From the NCBI GenBank assembly GCA_031277795.1, contig JAITLQ010000013.1, forward strand, positions 62,001 to 126,000: a DNA stretch of 64,000 nucleotides, read 5' to 3'. The position numbers and the translations under genes are program-made. Positions 8,384-17,548 of this stretch are shown one piece after another (the stretch's first letter is position 1; the number at the start of each line of letters is the position of its first letter). This DNA is from Arthrobacter sp. Lineage in GTDB: Bacteria > Actinomycetota > Actinomycetes > Actinomycetales > Micrococcaceae. The notes under the pieces were generated by a model. It had not been told where the DNA came from. It ran no database searches and was given only the letters and a program-made list of their open reading frames with translations.

Positions 8384-9162
8384 ATCAATCCTTCGTGGCT
8401 TCCGCCGTCGATGTGCACGTTCTGTCCGGAGAGGTATCCGGCTTGGGCCGAGCACAGGAACGCGCACGCGTCCCCGAACTCCTCCGGACGCCCCAGCCGG
8501 CGCGCGGCCACCGTGGAGGCGATGACCTCGCGGGCCTGCTCCCGCGTCACGCCCTCCGCGGCCATGATCCGCGCCGCCATGAACTCCTGGCGCGGGGTGT
8601 CGATCCGCTCGGGCAGGAGGTTGTTGATGGTGACGTTGTCCCTGACCACCTCGCGCGAGATGGCCTTGGACACCGCCGTCAGGGCCGTCCGCGCGGAGGC
8701 AGAGAGCCCCATGATGGGGTCGGGTTCCGTCACCATGGCCGAGGTGATGTTGACGACCCGGCCGAAGCGCCGCTCCTGCATCCCGGGGACCCACGCGCGG
8801 ATCAGCTCGATCGCCGGCAGCGCGTTGGCCTCGAAGGCGCCGCGCAGCGCCGCCTCGTCCCACTCCCGCCACGGCCCGGGCGGCGGCCCGACGTTGTTGG
8901 TGACGAGGATGTCGACGCGTGGATGGGCCGCGACGATCGCCGCCCGGCCCTCGCGCGTGGTGAGGTCGGCCGCGATGGAGGAGACCTGCGCCTCCGGGAC
9001 GGCGGCCCGCAGGGCACGGGCCGCCTCCACGAGCCGGGGCGAGCTGCGCCCGTTGAGGATCACCGAGGCGCCCTCGCGGGCCAGGGACGTGGCGCACGCC
9101 AGCCCCAGCCCCTGCGAGGACGCCGCCACGAAGGCGATGCGCCCGGTGATGCCGAGGTCCAT
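8380..9162 (-). CDS. Short-chain dehydrogenase/reductase (Tyr-less subgroup)
   Basis: 260 residues. Dinucleotide-binding AASSQGLG replaces the classical TGxxxGIG, followed by NNVGPPPGPW, NITSAM and IDGGSHEGLI. At the YxxxK position the sequence reads LTAVSK, so Lys is kept but Tyr is Thr. Loss of the Tyr is seen in a recognised subgroup of BKR-like SDRs (AASxGLG, NNxGGPPPG), so the gene need not be dead. The probable role is oxidoreduction of a hydroxyl/keto intermediate. Stop and start overlaps tie it to the flavin monooxygenase upstream. Confidence 0.88.
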   Translation of the reverse strand: MDLGITGRIAFVAASSQGLGLACATSLAREGASVILNGRSSPRLVEAARALRAAVPEAQVSSIAADLTTREGRAAIVAAHPRVDILVTNNVGPPPGPWREWDEAALRGAFEANALPAIELIRAWVPGMQERRFGRVVNITSAMVTEPDPIMGLSASARTALTAVSKAISREVVRDNVTINNLLPERIDTPRQEFMAARIMAAEGVTREQAREVIASTVAARRLGRPEEFGDACAFLCSAQAGYLSGQNVHIDGGSHEGLI

Positions 9163-10442
9163 CAGCGGGCCGCGGTCTGCGCGTACTCGGTGCGGAAGCC
9201 CGTGGTGTCCCCGGCCTCGTGGCCGGGGCGCGCCTGGCCCACGAGGGAGTGGTACTTGGAGAAGATCGCGTCGGCCTCGGCCAGCGGGAGCACGTCCTCG
9301 ATATCCTCGAAGCGCTCGCCACCCGTGCGCTCCTCCACCATGCGGCGGATGACCTCGTAGCCCTCGCCGCGGTGTGACATAACGATGTTGTTGACCATCG
9401 TGAGGCGCTCGGCCTCGAAGCCGGCGAGGGCCTCGTCGATCGTGGCGTCGGTGGCGAGGTGGCGGGCCAGGGCGCCGCCGTCAACGATGGACTGGCAGGC
9501 GCCGTTGCCGCCGCGCGGGTACATGGCGTGGGCGGCGTCGCCGATGAGGATGACGCGGCCGTCGATCCAGGTCTGCAGCGGCTCGTGGCGGATGAGCGGG
9601 AAGAGGTAGACCTCGCGGGCGTTCTTCATCATGTCCTGGATGTTGAAGAACGGGATCTTCGTGTCCGCGTAGTACGGGAGGATCTGATCCACCGTGCCGG
9701 TCTGGTTCCAGTCCTCGACCGACTCGTCGCGCTCCGCCTCGCAGACCCAGTTCACGAGGGTCTTGCCCGTGCCCTCGAAGTTGTTGGCGATGGGGTAGAT
9801 GATGAGGCTGGAGAGCTGCGGGGCACCGATGTGCAGGATGGTGCCGCCGCCGTTGAACGGGTCCATGAGGGTGGTGCCGCGCCACATCGTGATGCCGGAG
9901 TAGACGGGCTCGGAGTGGTCCGGGTGCATCTGCTGGCGGGCCACGGACTTGATGCCGTCGGCCGCGATGACTAGGTCGAAGGTCCGTGCGTCCTTCTCGC
10001 CGGAGCGGTTGATGAGATCGAGCGTGACAGTCTGATCCGCGTTGTTCGTGTATTTCTCCAGGCGCCAGCCGAGCTTCACGACGTCGGCGCCCATGCGCTC
10101 GAGCACGGCGCGGTAGAGCATCATCTGCAGCTCGCCGCGGTGCACAAAGCGCTGCTCGTGCGTGTAGCCCATGTGCACGCCGCACAGCTCGGCGTAGATC
10201 TCCTGGCCGTACTTGTTGTAGAAGATCGACTGCTCGGCGTCCACGGACATCGCGCGGAACTCCTCGAGCAGGCCCAGCTCCTCGAACTCCATGGAGCCGT
10301 AGACCTTGACGTCCAGGCCCACGCCGAGCGGCTTGAGCTCCTCGACGGATTCGAAGATGGTGGGGGTGATGCCCTGCTGGTGCAGGCGCAGGGCGGCGGC
10401 GAGGCCCGCGGGGCCGGCTCCGATGATGGCGACGTTGCTCAT
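9162..10442 (-). CDS. Class A flavin-dependent monooxygenase
   Basis: 426 residues. FAD-binding IGAGPAGLAAALRL at the N-terminus, the mid-protein DG motif (VIAADGIKS) and the GDAAHAMYPRGGNG motif that contacts the flavin. The last resembles PhzS-like and other single-component hydroxylases. It would hydroxylate an aromatic or polyene substrate with NAD(P)H and O2. No membrane or extra C-terminal thioredoxin-like domain. It lies 81 bp downstream of the dienelactone hydrolase gene and is likely the first oxidative step of this operon. Confidence 0.9.
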   Translation of the reverse strand: MSNVAIIGAGPAGLAAALRLHQQGITPTIFESVEELKPLGVGLDVKVYGSMEFEELGLLEEFRAMSVDAEQSIFYNKYGQEIYAELCGVHMGYTHEQRFVHRGELQMMLYRAVLERMGADVVKLGWRLEKYTNNADQTVTLDLINRSGEKDARTFDLVIAADGIKSVARQQMHPDHSEPVYSGITMWRGTTLMDPFNGGGTILHIGAPQLSSLIIYPIANNFEGTGKTLVNWVCEAERDESVEDWNQTGTVDQILPYYADTKIPFFNIQDMMKNAREVYLFPLIRHEPLQTWIDGRVILIGDAAHAMYPRGGNGACQSIVDGGALARHLATDATIDEALAGFEAERLTMVNNIVMSHRGEGYEVIRRMVEERTGGERFEDIEDVLPLAEADAIFSKYHSLVGQARPGHEAGDTTGFRTEYAQTAAR

Positions 10443-10523
10443 GATGCTGGGGTCCTTCTGCTGGAGGGAAAAGCTGGGGTGGGTGCCGGGCTGGGCCGGT
10501 GGGCGCGCTGGGCGCCGGGGCGG

Positions 10524-11363
10524 CTAGCCGCCCGTGGCCGGGGCCGAGGTGCCCGACGACGTGGGGTGGCCGGGGTGGGTCGCGGCCAGGAAGCGGAGGG
10601 TCGCCTCCCAGGAGCGCTGCGCCGAGCGGGGGTTGTAGTCGACGACCGCCTTGTTGGGCGAGTGCGCGGCGGCGGGGCTCGTGAAGGCGTGCACGGTCCG
10701 GGAGTAGAGATCCAGTTCCCAGTCGAGGCCGGCCTCACTCAGGTGCCCCGCGAGCGCCTCGCGCTGCTCCCGCGTGGCCATGGGGTCCTCGAAGCCCGAG
10801 CAGACGAGGACGGCGGCATCGGCGGTGCGTCCCGACCAGTCCTCCTCGAGGAGGTCGAGCCCGGCATGGATGGCGATAACGCCGGCCAGCTCGCCTCCCG
10901 TGCGCAGGTGCTCGAGGGCGCTCGAGCCGCCGAAGCAGTAGCCGAGGGCCACGGGGGCGCGGTCGCCGAACTCCTCCTGCGCAGCGGCCGCGGCGTGGGC
11001 GGCGGCGACGCGGCCGAGCCAGCGCCGGCGATCCCCCACTATCGAGCCGATGAGCGGGCCGATCGCCTCCTGGCTCGTGGGCTGGGTCCGATCCCCCCAG
11101 ACGTCGGCGGCAAACACCGCGTGGCCGCGTTCGGCGAGGCGTTCGGCGATGCCCTGGACGAGCGGCGTGAGGCCGAAGGCGTCGTGGAAGAGCAGGACGG
11201 GGGCGCCGCGGCGCAGCCCCGGCTCGGCCGGCGCGGCCAGGAAGCCGAGCAGCCGCGTGCCCTCGTGCTCGTAGGCCACGTCACGGGACAGGAGCGCGGG
11301 CGCCGCGGGGGCGCCGCCTGCGTCCGGGCCGGTTCCCGCGCTGGGGGTGAGGGTCTCGCTCAT
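10524..11363 (-). CDS. Dienelactone hydrolase-family enzyme
   Basis: 279 residues from ATG 11363, chosen for the GGAAGG ribosome-binding site just upstream; an upstream start at 11456 would run through the promoter. Alpha/beta-hydrolase core with the DLH triad: Cys143 in GYCFGG, Asp193 in FEDPM and His225 in SRTVHAFTSP. DLH enzymes open the lactone ring in chlorocatechol and related pathways; many homologues act on other esters. First gene of the leftward catabolic operon. Confidence 0.88.
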   Translation of the reverse strand: MSETLTPSAGTGPDAGGAPAAPALLSRDVAYEHEGTRLLGFLAAPAEPGLRRGAPVLLFHDAFGLTPLVQGIAERLAERGHAVFAADVWGDRTQPTSQEAIGPLIGSIVGDRRRWLGRVAAAHAAAAAQEEFGDRAPVALGYCFGGSSALEHLRTGGELAGVIAIHAGLDLLEEDWSGRTADAAVLVCSGFEDPMATREQREALAGHLSEAGLDWELDLYSRTVHAFTSPAAAHSPNKAVVDYNPRSAQRSWEATLRFLAATHPGHPTSSGTSAPATGG

Positions 11364-11451
11364 GGCGATCCTTCCGATGGAGGCGACACGGCCAAGCCGC
11401 TCGCGAGCGGCACCGGTCGTTGACGCCGCGATACTCAACGGCGTGAGCCAG

Positions 11452-11481
11452 ATCATAGAAGCAGATCGTTAACGATTTCAA
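11452..11481 (-). promoter_or_regulatory. Leftward promoter with embedded operator
   Basis: Read leftward: TTGAAA (11481-11476), an 18-base spacer, TATGAT (11457-11452), close to the sigma-A consensus. The spacer holds the perfect palindrome ATCGTTAACGAT (11465-11476), a good repressor site. It drives the dienelactone hydrolase operon. The regulator is not encoded beside it. Confidence 0.75.
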
Positions 11482-11587
11482 GTGTGAAACGACGGACGAT
11501 GGATTCTTGATGCGGCCACTTTCCCCGTGTTCACGGGAATTCTCGGGCTTGAGTAGACACCGACCTGCCGCCGATTTTCCTCAGAGC

Positions 11588-11617
11588 TTGTCCATCACAA
11601 GTGGATCTGCCTATGAT
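11588..11617 (+). promoter_or_regulatory. Rightward promoter of the ribose-type ABC operon
   Basis: TTGTCC (11588-11593), 18-base spacer, TATGAT (11612-11617). The region after TATGAT (TTCGCTCACG) mirrors that after the leftward -10 (CTGGCTCACG), so the two divergent promoters share initial transcribed sequence. Downstream lies the inverted repeat TGTGA-8-TCACA (11639-11656), a possible second operator. No gene is seen elsewhere in 11364-11787. Confidence 0.65.
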
Positions 11618-11787
11618 TTCGCTCACGATCTGCATCGCTGTGAGATGCAGCTCACACCCCCGGGGGCCCCGCACGTCCCCGCCTCGTCGGATCGGACCCC
11701 GGCCGGAAGCGCAGCTCCCGGCCGCACGGCCCGGGCCGGCCGAGGGCCCTCGAGTACGACGCAGTACGCAAGAACGGAGCAAGCCTC

Positions 11788-12816
11788 ATGGCTGAAACCA
11801 CGTTGACGCCGCCGGCGGCGGACGCATCCCCCGCGCCGGCCGCCGAGCCAGCCCGTGCCCGCCCCTCGTGGCTCGGTTCCTTCACCACCCGCTTCGCCGT
11901 CATCGGCGTGTGGATCCTGCTGGTGATCGTCTTTGGCGCGCTCCGTCCGGACACCTTCCTCACCGCCGGTTCGTTCCAGACGATCTTCGGCGGCCAGACG
12001 CAGCAGGCCCTCGTGTTCATGTGCGCGGCGCTGCTGTGCACGATCCTCGTGGGCGAATTCGTCGACATGTCCGTCGCCTCGAACTTCGGCATGGCGGCCA
12101 TCGTGGCCTCCGTGCTGACGGTGAATCACGACGTCAACGTGTGGGTCGCCGCCCTCATCGCCCTCGTGATCTCCACCGTGGTCGGCCTAGTCAACGGCTT
12201 CCTCGTGGTCAAGATGGGCGTGAACACCATCGTGGTGACGCTGGGCATGTCCACCCTGTTGCTCGGCCTGGCCCAGTGGATGGCCAACCTCATGCCGGTC
12301 TCCGGCCTGCCGAAGTCCTTCTCCAACCTGGCCCTGACCAAGATCTTGGGCCTGCCGACGAGCTTCTACTTTGGCGTGATCCTCATGCTGGTCTTCGCCT
12401 ACGTCCTGAAGTTCACCCCGCTGGGGCGCAACATGCGCTTCGTGGGCGAGAACCGCGAGGTCTCCCGCCTGGCCGGCGTCCGCGTGACCCGCGTGCGCAT
12501 CGGCGCCTTCACGGTGGCCGGCGTCATCGCCGGCCTCGGCGGCATCATCTCCGCCTCCGCGACGGGCGGCTTCGACCCCTCCACCTCGCAGATGTACCTC
12601 ATGCCGATGTTTGCCGCGACGTTCCTCGGCACCGCCATCCTGCAGCCGGGCCGCTTCACCCCGCTCGGCACCCTGTTGGCCGTGTATTTCCTGGCCACGG
12701 GCGTCCTCGGCCTGCAGCTCCTGGGCGCCACCGCCTGGGTCTCCAACGTCTTCTACGGCGGCGTGCTGGTCATCGCCGTGACCCTCACGACGATCCTCGC
12801 CCGCCGCCAACGGTAG
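11788..12816 (+). CDS. Ribose-type (RbsC-like) ABC transporter permease
   Basis: 342 residues, about ten hydrophobic segments. Family features include VGEFVDMSVASNFGMAA near the second/third helix, VNTIVVTLGM, and FVGENREVSRLAGVRVTRVR, the cytoplasmic coupling segment of BPD_transp_2 permeases. Import of a small polar molecule with the binding proteins and ATPase that follow. It opens the rightward operon. GGAG 12 bases upstream of the ATG is a modest ribosome-binding site. The 176-bp gap to the next gene is C-rich and G-poor apart from one short hairpin (GCGCCGGC at its start). Confidence 0.92.
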   Translation: MAETTLTPPAADASPAPAAEPARARPSWLGSFTTRFAVIGVWILLVIVFGALRPDTFLTAGSFQTIFGGQTQQALVFMCAALLCTILVGEFVDMSVASNFGMAAIVASVLTVNHDVNVWVAALIALVISTVVGLVNGFLVVKMGVNTIVVTLGMSTLLLGLAQWMANLMPVSGLPKSFSNLALTKILGLPTSFYFGVILMLVFAYVLKFTPLGRNMRFVGENREVSRLAGVRVTRVRIGAFTVAGVIAGLGGIISASATGGFDPSTSQMYLMPMFAATFLGTAILQPGRFTPLGTLLAVYFLATGVLGLQLLGATAWVSNVFYGGVLVIAVTLTTILARRQR

Positions 12817-12992
12817 GCGCGCCGGCGCCACGGCCGGCGCCCGGCCCTCCAGCACCGGCCTCCCAGCCCCGGTCGCCCAGCCAGCCAGTCCCGCCCAGCC
12901 CCGCGCCCACTCCGGCCCGGACCACCGGACCCTCCCCTCCGCCGTCGGGCCCCCGCCGCCCGCCCGGCCCTCCTCATCTCAAGGAAGAGACC

Positions 12993-14138
12993 ATGCTTTC
13001 CACCCGCCGCTCCGCCGCCGCTCTCGGCGCCGCCGCCCTGCTCGCCCTCAGCCTCTCCGCCTGCACCCCCGCCGACTCGGACGCCGACAACGCCAGCGCC
13101 TCCGCCGCCAACCCGGAGCTGGCGGCCACCGTCGAGAAGCTCACCCAGCCGCTCGAGGCCTACCCGCTACCCACCGACGCCGTGGACGGCAACGGCCTCA
13201 AGGGCAAGACCATCTACTACGTGCCGATCACGCTGCAGTCCCCGCAGTTCGCCGTGACGCAGAAGGCCCTGACGGCCGCCGCCGAGGCCGTGGGCGCGTC
13301 GGTGCAGGTCTGCGACGGCAAGGGCACCCCCACCGACGTGGCCTCCTGCGTCGATCAGGGCACCAAGGCCGGCGCCGCCGCCATCATCGGCGACGCCGTC
13401 CCCTACGGCCTGGCCAAGAACGCCTTCGACGCCGCCCTCGACGCCAAGATCCCCGTGATCATCACCAACCAGATCGCCTCGGACGACGTGCCGGCGGACG
13501 CGACGCTCGGCTACATCGCCGCCGGCGGCTCCGGCATGCAGGAGGCCCTGGCCAGCTGGGTGTCCCTCAACTCCGGCGGCAAGGCCAACGTGCTCATCAA
13601 CCAGAGCACCGACGGCCCCTCCCCGGCCCAGTTCGTGGCGGACGGCAAGAAGGTCTACGCGGCCGATTGCGCCGACTGCACCATCACGGTCAACGAGGTC
13701 TCCTCCGCGAACTTCTCGATGATCCCCTCCTCCACCTCCTCGGCCCTGCTCAAGGACCCGAACGTCAACTACGTGATCTCGCAGTTTGAGCAGTACCTGC
13801 AGGCCACGACCTCCGGCGTGCAGCAGGCAAGCAAGACCGACTCGGTCAAGGTGCTTACGGGCTCCGCGCAGCTCTCCGGCCTCAAGCAGCTCACGGACTC
13901 CGGCTCCCTCGAGGCCGCCGCCGCCCAGGCCTCTGCCTACCAGGGCTGGGTCGATGTGGACGCCGCGCTGCGCCTCATCGCCGGCCAGGAGCTGCCGGAC
14001 TACACCATCCCGGTGCGCCTCTTCGATCGCGACTCCATCAAGGACGTCACCCTCACCGACGAGGCCGAGGCCTCCGGCGAGTGGTTCGGCCCGACCACGT
14101 TCACCGATGACTTCCAGAAGCTCTGGGGCCTGAAGTGA
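12993..14138 (+). CDS. Periplasmic-binding-protein-type lipoprotein (SBP 1)
   Basis: 381 residues. A lipoprotein signal with LSAC lipobox (about 23-26) is followed by a Peripla_BP_4 sugar-binding-like fold. It captures the solute outside the membrane for the RbsC-like permease. It is clearly paralogous to the gene at 16058: long shared blocks such as [23 protein letters not shown] and SGEWFGP. GGAAGAG precedes the ATG. The stop overlaps the GTG of the ATPase gene. Confidence 0.9.
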   Translation: MLSTRRSAAALGAAALLALSLSACTPADSDADNASASAANPELAATVEKLTQPLEAYPLPTDAVDGNGLKGKTIYYVPITLQSPQFAVTQKALTAAAEAVGASVQVCDGKGTPTDVASCVDQGTKAGAAAIIGDAVPYGLAKNAFDAALDAKIPVIITNQIASDDVPADATLGYIAAGGSGMQEALASWVSLNSGGKANVLINQSTDGPSPAQFVADGKKVYAADCADCTITVNEVSSANFSMIPSSTSSALLKDPNVNYVISQFEQYLQATTSGVQQASKTDSVKVLTGSAQLSGLKQLTDSGSLEAAAAQASAYQGWVDVDAALRLIAGQELPDYTIPVRLFDRDSIKDVTLTDEAEASGEWFGPTTFTDDFQKLWGLK

Positions 14139-15874
14139 GCACCCCGGCAGCCACCGGCGCGGGCAGCCCGCGCCTGAGCGTGCAGAACGTCTCCGTGACG
14201 TTCGGCCCGAACCGGGTGCTCAAGGACGTCTCGCTCGAGGTCCAGCCCGGCGAGATCCACGGCCTGATCGGCCAGAACGGCTCGGGCAAGTCGACGCTCG
14301 CCAAGGTCCTGACGGGCCTGTACACCCCGGACGCCGGGGCGAGCGTGAGCGTGGACGGGACGGCGCTCGACCTCCCGGTCCGCCCGGACGAGGCCACCGC
14401 CGCCGGCGTGGCTGTGGTCCACCAATCGCTCGGCCTCGTGGGCGACCTCACGGTCCTCGAGAACATGCGCGTGGGTCGCATGAAGGCCTCCCGCGTGCTG
14501 CGCCGCATCGACTGGCGCCGCGAGCGCGCCGAGGCGGCCGCCGTCTTCGAGCGCATGGGCCGCCAGCTCCCGCTGGATGCCAAGGTCTCCTCGCTGCGCG
14601 AGGACGAGCGGGCCATCGTGGCGATCGCCCGCGCGCTGCAGGACCTGCACCCGGGCGAGGGCCTCATCATCTTCGACGAGTCCACCCGCTCGCTGGGCCG
14701 CCGCTCGCTCGAACAGTTCTTCGCGATCGTCGACGAGATCGTGGCCACGGGCACCTCGGTGCTCATGATCACGCACCGCCTCGAGGAGATCGTCGACGCA
14801 GCCGACCGCGTGACGATCCTGCGCGACGGCGTGGCGGTCCAGTCCGGGCTCAAGGCGGAGGGCCTGCAGGAACGCGATCTCGCGGCGCTCATGCTCGGCG
14901 AGAGCATCGTCGATCTGGAGCAGCGCACCCCCGCCGCGATCGACGACTCCCGCGCCGGCACCTCCCTCAAGGGCCTGAGCGGCCTGGGCGTGCGTGGCGT
15001 GGACCTGGAGATCAAGGCCGGCGAGGTCCTGGGCCTCACGGGGCTCTCCGGCTCCGGCTACGACGACGTTCCGTACCTCGTCAGCGGCGCGTCCCCGGCG
15101 ACCGCGGGCGAGCTGCACGTGGACGGCCGCCCCGTGAAGCTGCGCAAGCTCTCCCCCGTGGCCGCCATGCGCGCCGGCATCGCCCTCGTGCCGGAGGGCC
15201 GCGAACATGCCGGCCTGGCCATGAACCTCTCGGTCGCCGAGAACATGGCCTTCCCGCTCACCTCGCGCGCCTCCGCGGTGCTCGCCCCGCTCAAGGCAAA
15301 GGACGAGGCCACCCTGGTCTCCTCCTGGATCGAGAAGCTCGACGTGCGCCCCGTGGCCCCGCAGGCGCTGCTGAAGAACTTCAGCGGCGGCAACCAGCAG
15401 AAGGTGCTCATGGGCAAGTGGCTCGCCACGGCCCCGAGCCTCCTCGTGCTCCACGAGCCCACCCAGGCGGTGGACGTGGGCGCGCGCCACACGATCGTCT
15501 CGGCCATCCGCCAGGCCGCCGCCGAGCAGGGGTGCGCCGTCCTCGTGGCCGGCTCGGACGAGAACGAGCTGGCCCTCTTGGCCGACCGCGTCCTCATCTT
15601 CGGCGACGGCGAGGTGCGGCAGGAGCTCACGGGGGAGATCACCCCCGACGCGATCGTCGCGGCCATCTACGCCAACGGTTCCCGCGCCCGCCTGCGCACG
15701 CGCCCCTCCGGCGCCGACGGCACCGGCGGCACCGGCGGCACCGGCACCCAAGGCGCCGCTGGCACCGACACCGCCGGCACCCCGGGCGAGCAGGGCACCC
15801 AGGGCGAGCCACGCGACGTCGGGCAGGTGAACGACGACGCGGCGGCGCCCGCCCCGGCGGGCGGCGCCGCCTAA
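14135..15874 (+). CDS. Double ATP-binding (RbsA/MglA-type) ABC ATPase
   Basis: 579 residues, GTG start overlapping the SBP 1 stop. N-terminal cassette: Walker [10 protein letters not shown], an unusual signature region ([17 protein letters not shown]) and Walker [11 protein letters not shown] with EST instead of EPT. C-terminal cassette: no Walker A Lys (GLSGSGYDD), normal LSGGNQQ-type signature ([15 protein letters not shown]) and [11 protein letters not shown] degenerate second Walker A is normal in this family; the altered first signature is less common. The last ~50 residues are a Gly/Thr-rich low-complexity tail (GTGGTGGTG..., GEQGTQGEP) absent from typical RbsA. Confidence 0.92.
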   Translation: MSTPAATGAGSPRLSVQNVSVTFGPNRVLKDVSLEVQPGEIHGLIGQNGSGKSTLAKVLTGLYTPDAGASVSVDGTALDLPVRPDEATAAGVAVVHQSLGLVGDLTVLENMRVGRMKASRVLRRIDWRRERAEAAAVFERMGRQLPLDAKVSSLREDERAIVAIARALQDLHPGEGLIIFDESTRSLGRRSLEQFFAIVDEIVATGTSVLMITHRLEEIVDAADRVTILRDGVAVQSGLKAEGLQERDLAALMLGESIVDLEQRTPAAIDDSRAGTSLKGLSGLGVRGVDLEIKAGEVLGLTGLSGSGYDDVPYLVSGASPATAGELHVDGRPVKLRKLSPVAAMRAGIALVPEGREHAGLAMNLSVAENMAFPLTSRASAVLAPLKAKDEATLVSSWIEKLDVRPVAPQALLKNFSGGNQQKVLMGKWLATAPSLLVLHEPTQAVDVGARHTIVSAIRQAAAEQGCAVLVAGSDENELALLADRVLIFGDGEVRQELTGEITPDAIVAAIYANGSRARLRTRPSGADGTGGTGGTGTQGAAGTDTAGTPGEQGTQGEPRDVGQVNDDAAAPAPAGGAA

Positions 15875-15884
15875 GACCCCGGCA

Positions 15885-15930
15885 CCCGGGGCGGGCGGAC
15901 GGCCGAGCAGGGCACCCCGCCCGCCCCGGG
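15885..15930 (+). terminator. Intra-operon hairpin between ATPase and SBP 2
   Basis: Perfect 14-bp stem CCCGGGGCGGGCGG / CCGCCCGCCCCGGG with an 18-base loop, 10 bp after the ATPase stop. No T tract follows. It could stabilise the upstream transcript or partly terminate, so that the second binding protein is expressed at a different level. Confidence 0.6.
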
Positions 15931-16057
15931 CACCGGCAAGTAAGACCAGCAGGAGCGCAGCAAGGACTCTCATACGCATCACCCCGTTTCCGGCGCCGCG
16001 GCGCCGGAGCCCCGGACCGGTCAACGAGGACCGGCCGCACCCTCCAGGAGGACCACA

Positions 16058-17245
16058 GTGAGCAGCACCCGTTTCACCTCACGCCAGACCCGCCGCGCCG
16101 CGGCGGCGCTCGGCGCCCTCGCCCTCATCGGCGCGGGCCTCACCGGCTGCGGCAACGACGACTCGGCGGCCCCCGCCTCGAGTTCGGCGGCCGGCGCGTC
16201 CGGCTCCGACGCCTCCTCCACCCTCGCCGCCGAGGTCGAGGCGCTCACGAAGGCCCAGGACAAGTACCCCGTGCCGACGGAGAAGGTCACCGACATCTCC
16301 GGGGTCAAGGGCAAGGTCATCTACTACGTGCCGATCTCCCTGCAGGCGCCGCAGTTCGCCGCGACTCAGAACGCGGTCAAGGCGGCGGCGGAGGCCGTGG
16401 GCGCGAGCGTCCAGGTCTGCGACGGCAAGGGCACCCCCACCGACGTGTCCGCGTGCGTTGAGCAGGCCACCCAGGCCGGGGCCGCCGGCGTCATCGCCGA
16501 CGCGATCCCCTACGGCATGGCCTCCAACGCCCTGGACGCCGCCCAGGAGGCCGGCATCCCCGTGGTCATCGGCAACCAGCTCGACGACGCGGAGCACCCG
16601 GCCGCCGCCGACCTCGCCTACGTCAACGCGCCCGGCGCCGAGATGATGGAGGCGCTGGCCAAGTGGATCCAGCTCGACTCCAACGACGACGCGACGATCC
16701 TCGTCAACCAGACGGCCGACTCGCCGGCCCCGCCGCAGTTCGTGACCAACGGGACGAAGTTCCTGGCCACGGATTGCGGCGACTGCAAGGTCATCACCAA
16801 CGACGTCTCCTCCGCGAACTTCTCGCAGGTGCCCGCCTCGACGTCCGCCGCGCTGCTGAAGAACCCCAACGTCAACTACGTCGTTTCCCAGTTCGAGCAG
16901 TTCCTGCAGGTGACCAACACCGGCATCCAGCAGGCCTCCAAGACCGACTCGGTCAAGGTCGTCACGGGCGCCGTGCAGGTCTCCGGGCTCAAGCAGCTCG
17001 CCTCCGGCACGGGCCTCGACGCCGCCTCCGGCCAGGCCTCCGTCTTTGGCGGCTGGGTCTACGTCGACGCGATCCTGCGCATGCACTCCAAGCAAGACGT
17101 GCCCAAGATCGACATCCCCGTGCGCCTCTTCACGAAGGACTCCATCAAGGATCTGAACATCACCGACGAGGCCCAGGCCTCCGGCGAGTGGTTCGGTCCC
17201 GCGACCTACACGGATGACTTCAAGGCGATTTGGGGCGTGTCCTGA
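16058..17245 (+). CDS. Second periplasmic-binding-protein-type lipoprotein (SBP 2)
   Basis: 395 residues from GTG 16058 with AGGAGG upstream. Basic N-terminus, lipobox LTGC (about 28-31), then the same Peripla_BP_4 fold as the SBP at 12993, with more than half of residues apparently alike by eye. There is no second permease, so both binding proteins probably feed the same RbsC-like channel. The duplication could broaden the ligand range; the downstream amidohydrolase and DUF3500 genes are co-oriented. Confidence 0.9.
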   Translation: MSSTRFTSRQTRRAAAALGALALIGAGLTGCGNDDSAAPASSSAAGASGSDASSTLAAEVEALTKAQDKYPVPTEKVTDISGVKGKVIYYVPISLQAPQFAATQNAVKAAAEAVGASVQVCDGKGTPTDVSACVEQATQAGAAGVIADAIPYGMASNALDAAQEAGIPVVIGNQLDDAEHPAAADLAYVNAPGAEMMEALAKWIQLDSNDDATILVNQTADSPAPPQFVTNGTKFLATDCGDCKVITNDVSSANFSQVPASTSAALLKNPNVNYVVSQFEQFLQVTNTGIQQASKTDSVKVVTGAVQVSGLKQLASGTGLDAASGQASVFGGWVYVDAILRMHSKQDVPKIDIPVRLFTKDSIKDLNITDEAQASGEWFGPATYTDDFKAIWGVS

Positions 17246-17257
17246 TCATGGCCAAGC

Positions 17258-17304
17258 GCACGACGACGCGGCCGGCACCCCGGTGCCGGGCCGCGTCGTC
17301 GTGC
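17258..17304 (+). terminator. Strong hairpin after SBP 2
   Basis: Nearly perfect inverted repeat GCACGACGACGCGGCCGGCA / TGCCGGGCCGCGTCGTCGTGC starting 13 bp after the SBP 2 stop, very stable, without a clear T tract. Nothing else is supported in 17305-17548 apart from a smaller GC hairpin (CGGCGGCGGCCG / CGGCCGCCG) near 17390-17415. Confidence 0.7.
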
Positions 17305-17548
17305 CCTCCCGGGCTCCCCTGCCCCGCCGCGCACGGCGCGGCGCTCTCCCCCGGCACCTCCGGTGACGCGTGCGCCACCGGCTCCCGCGGCGGCGGCCGA
17401 CCCGGCCGCCGCGACGGCCGTCCTCGTCACGGACGCAACCAGCACGTCCCCCACCCGGGGCGCTGGCGCGGCCCGCCTTGGCACCCGCTCCGCCCCGCGG
17501 CGTCGAGCACCTCACGCCAACCCCACACTTTTAGACAGAGGACATGAC

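Noticed and set aside
8380-9162. SDR as a pseudogene because the catalytic Tyr is missing
   Set aside because: The frame is intact and overlaps both neighbours, and Tyr-less members form a recognised SDR subgroup.
14135-15874. ABC ATPase as a broken gene because the second Walker A lacks Lys
   Set aside because: A degenerate second Walker A is normal in RbsA/MglA-type double-cassette ATPases.
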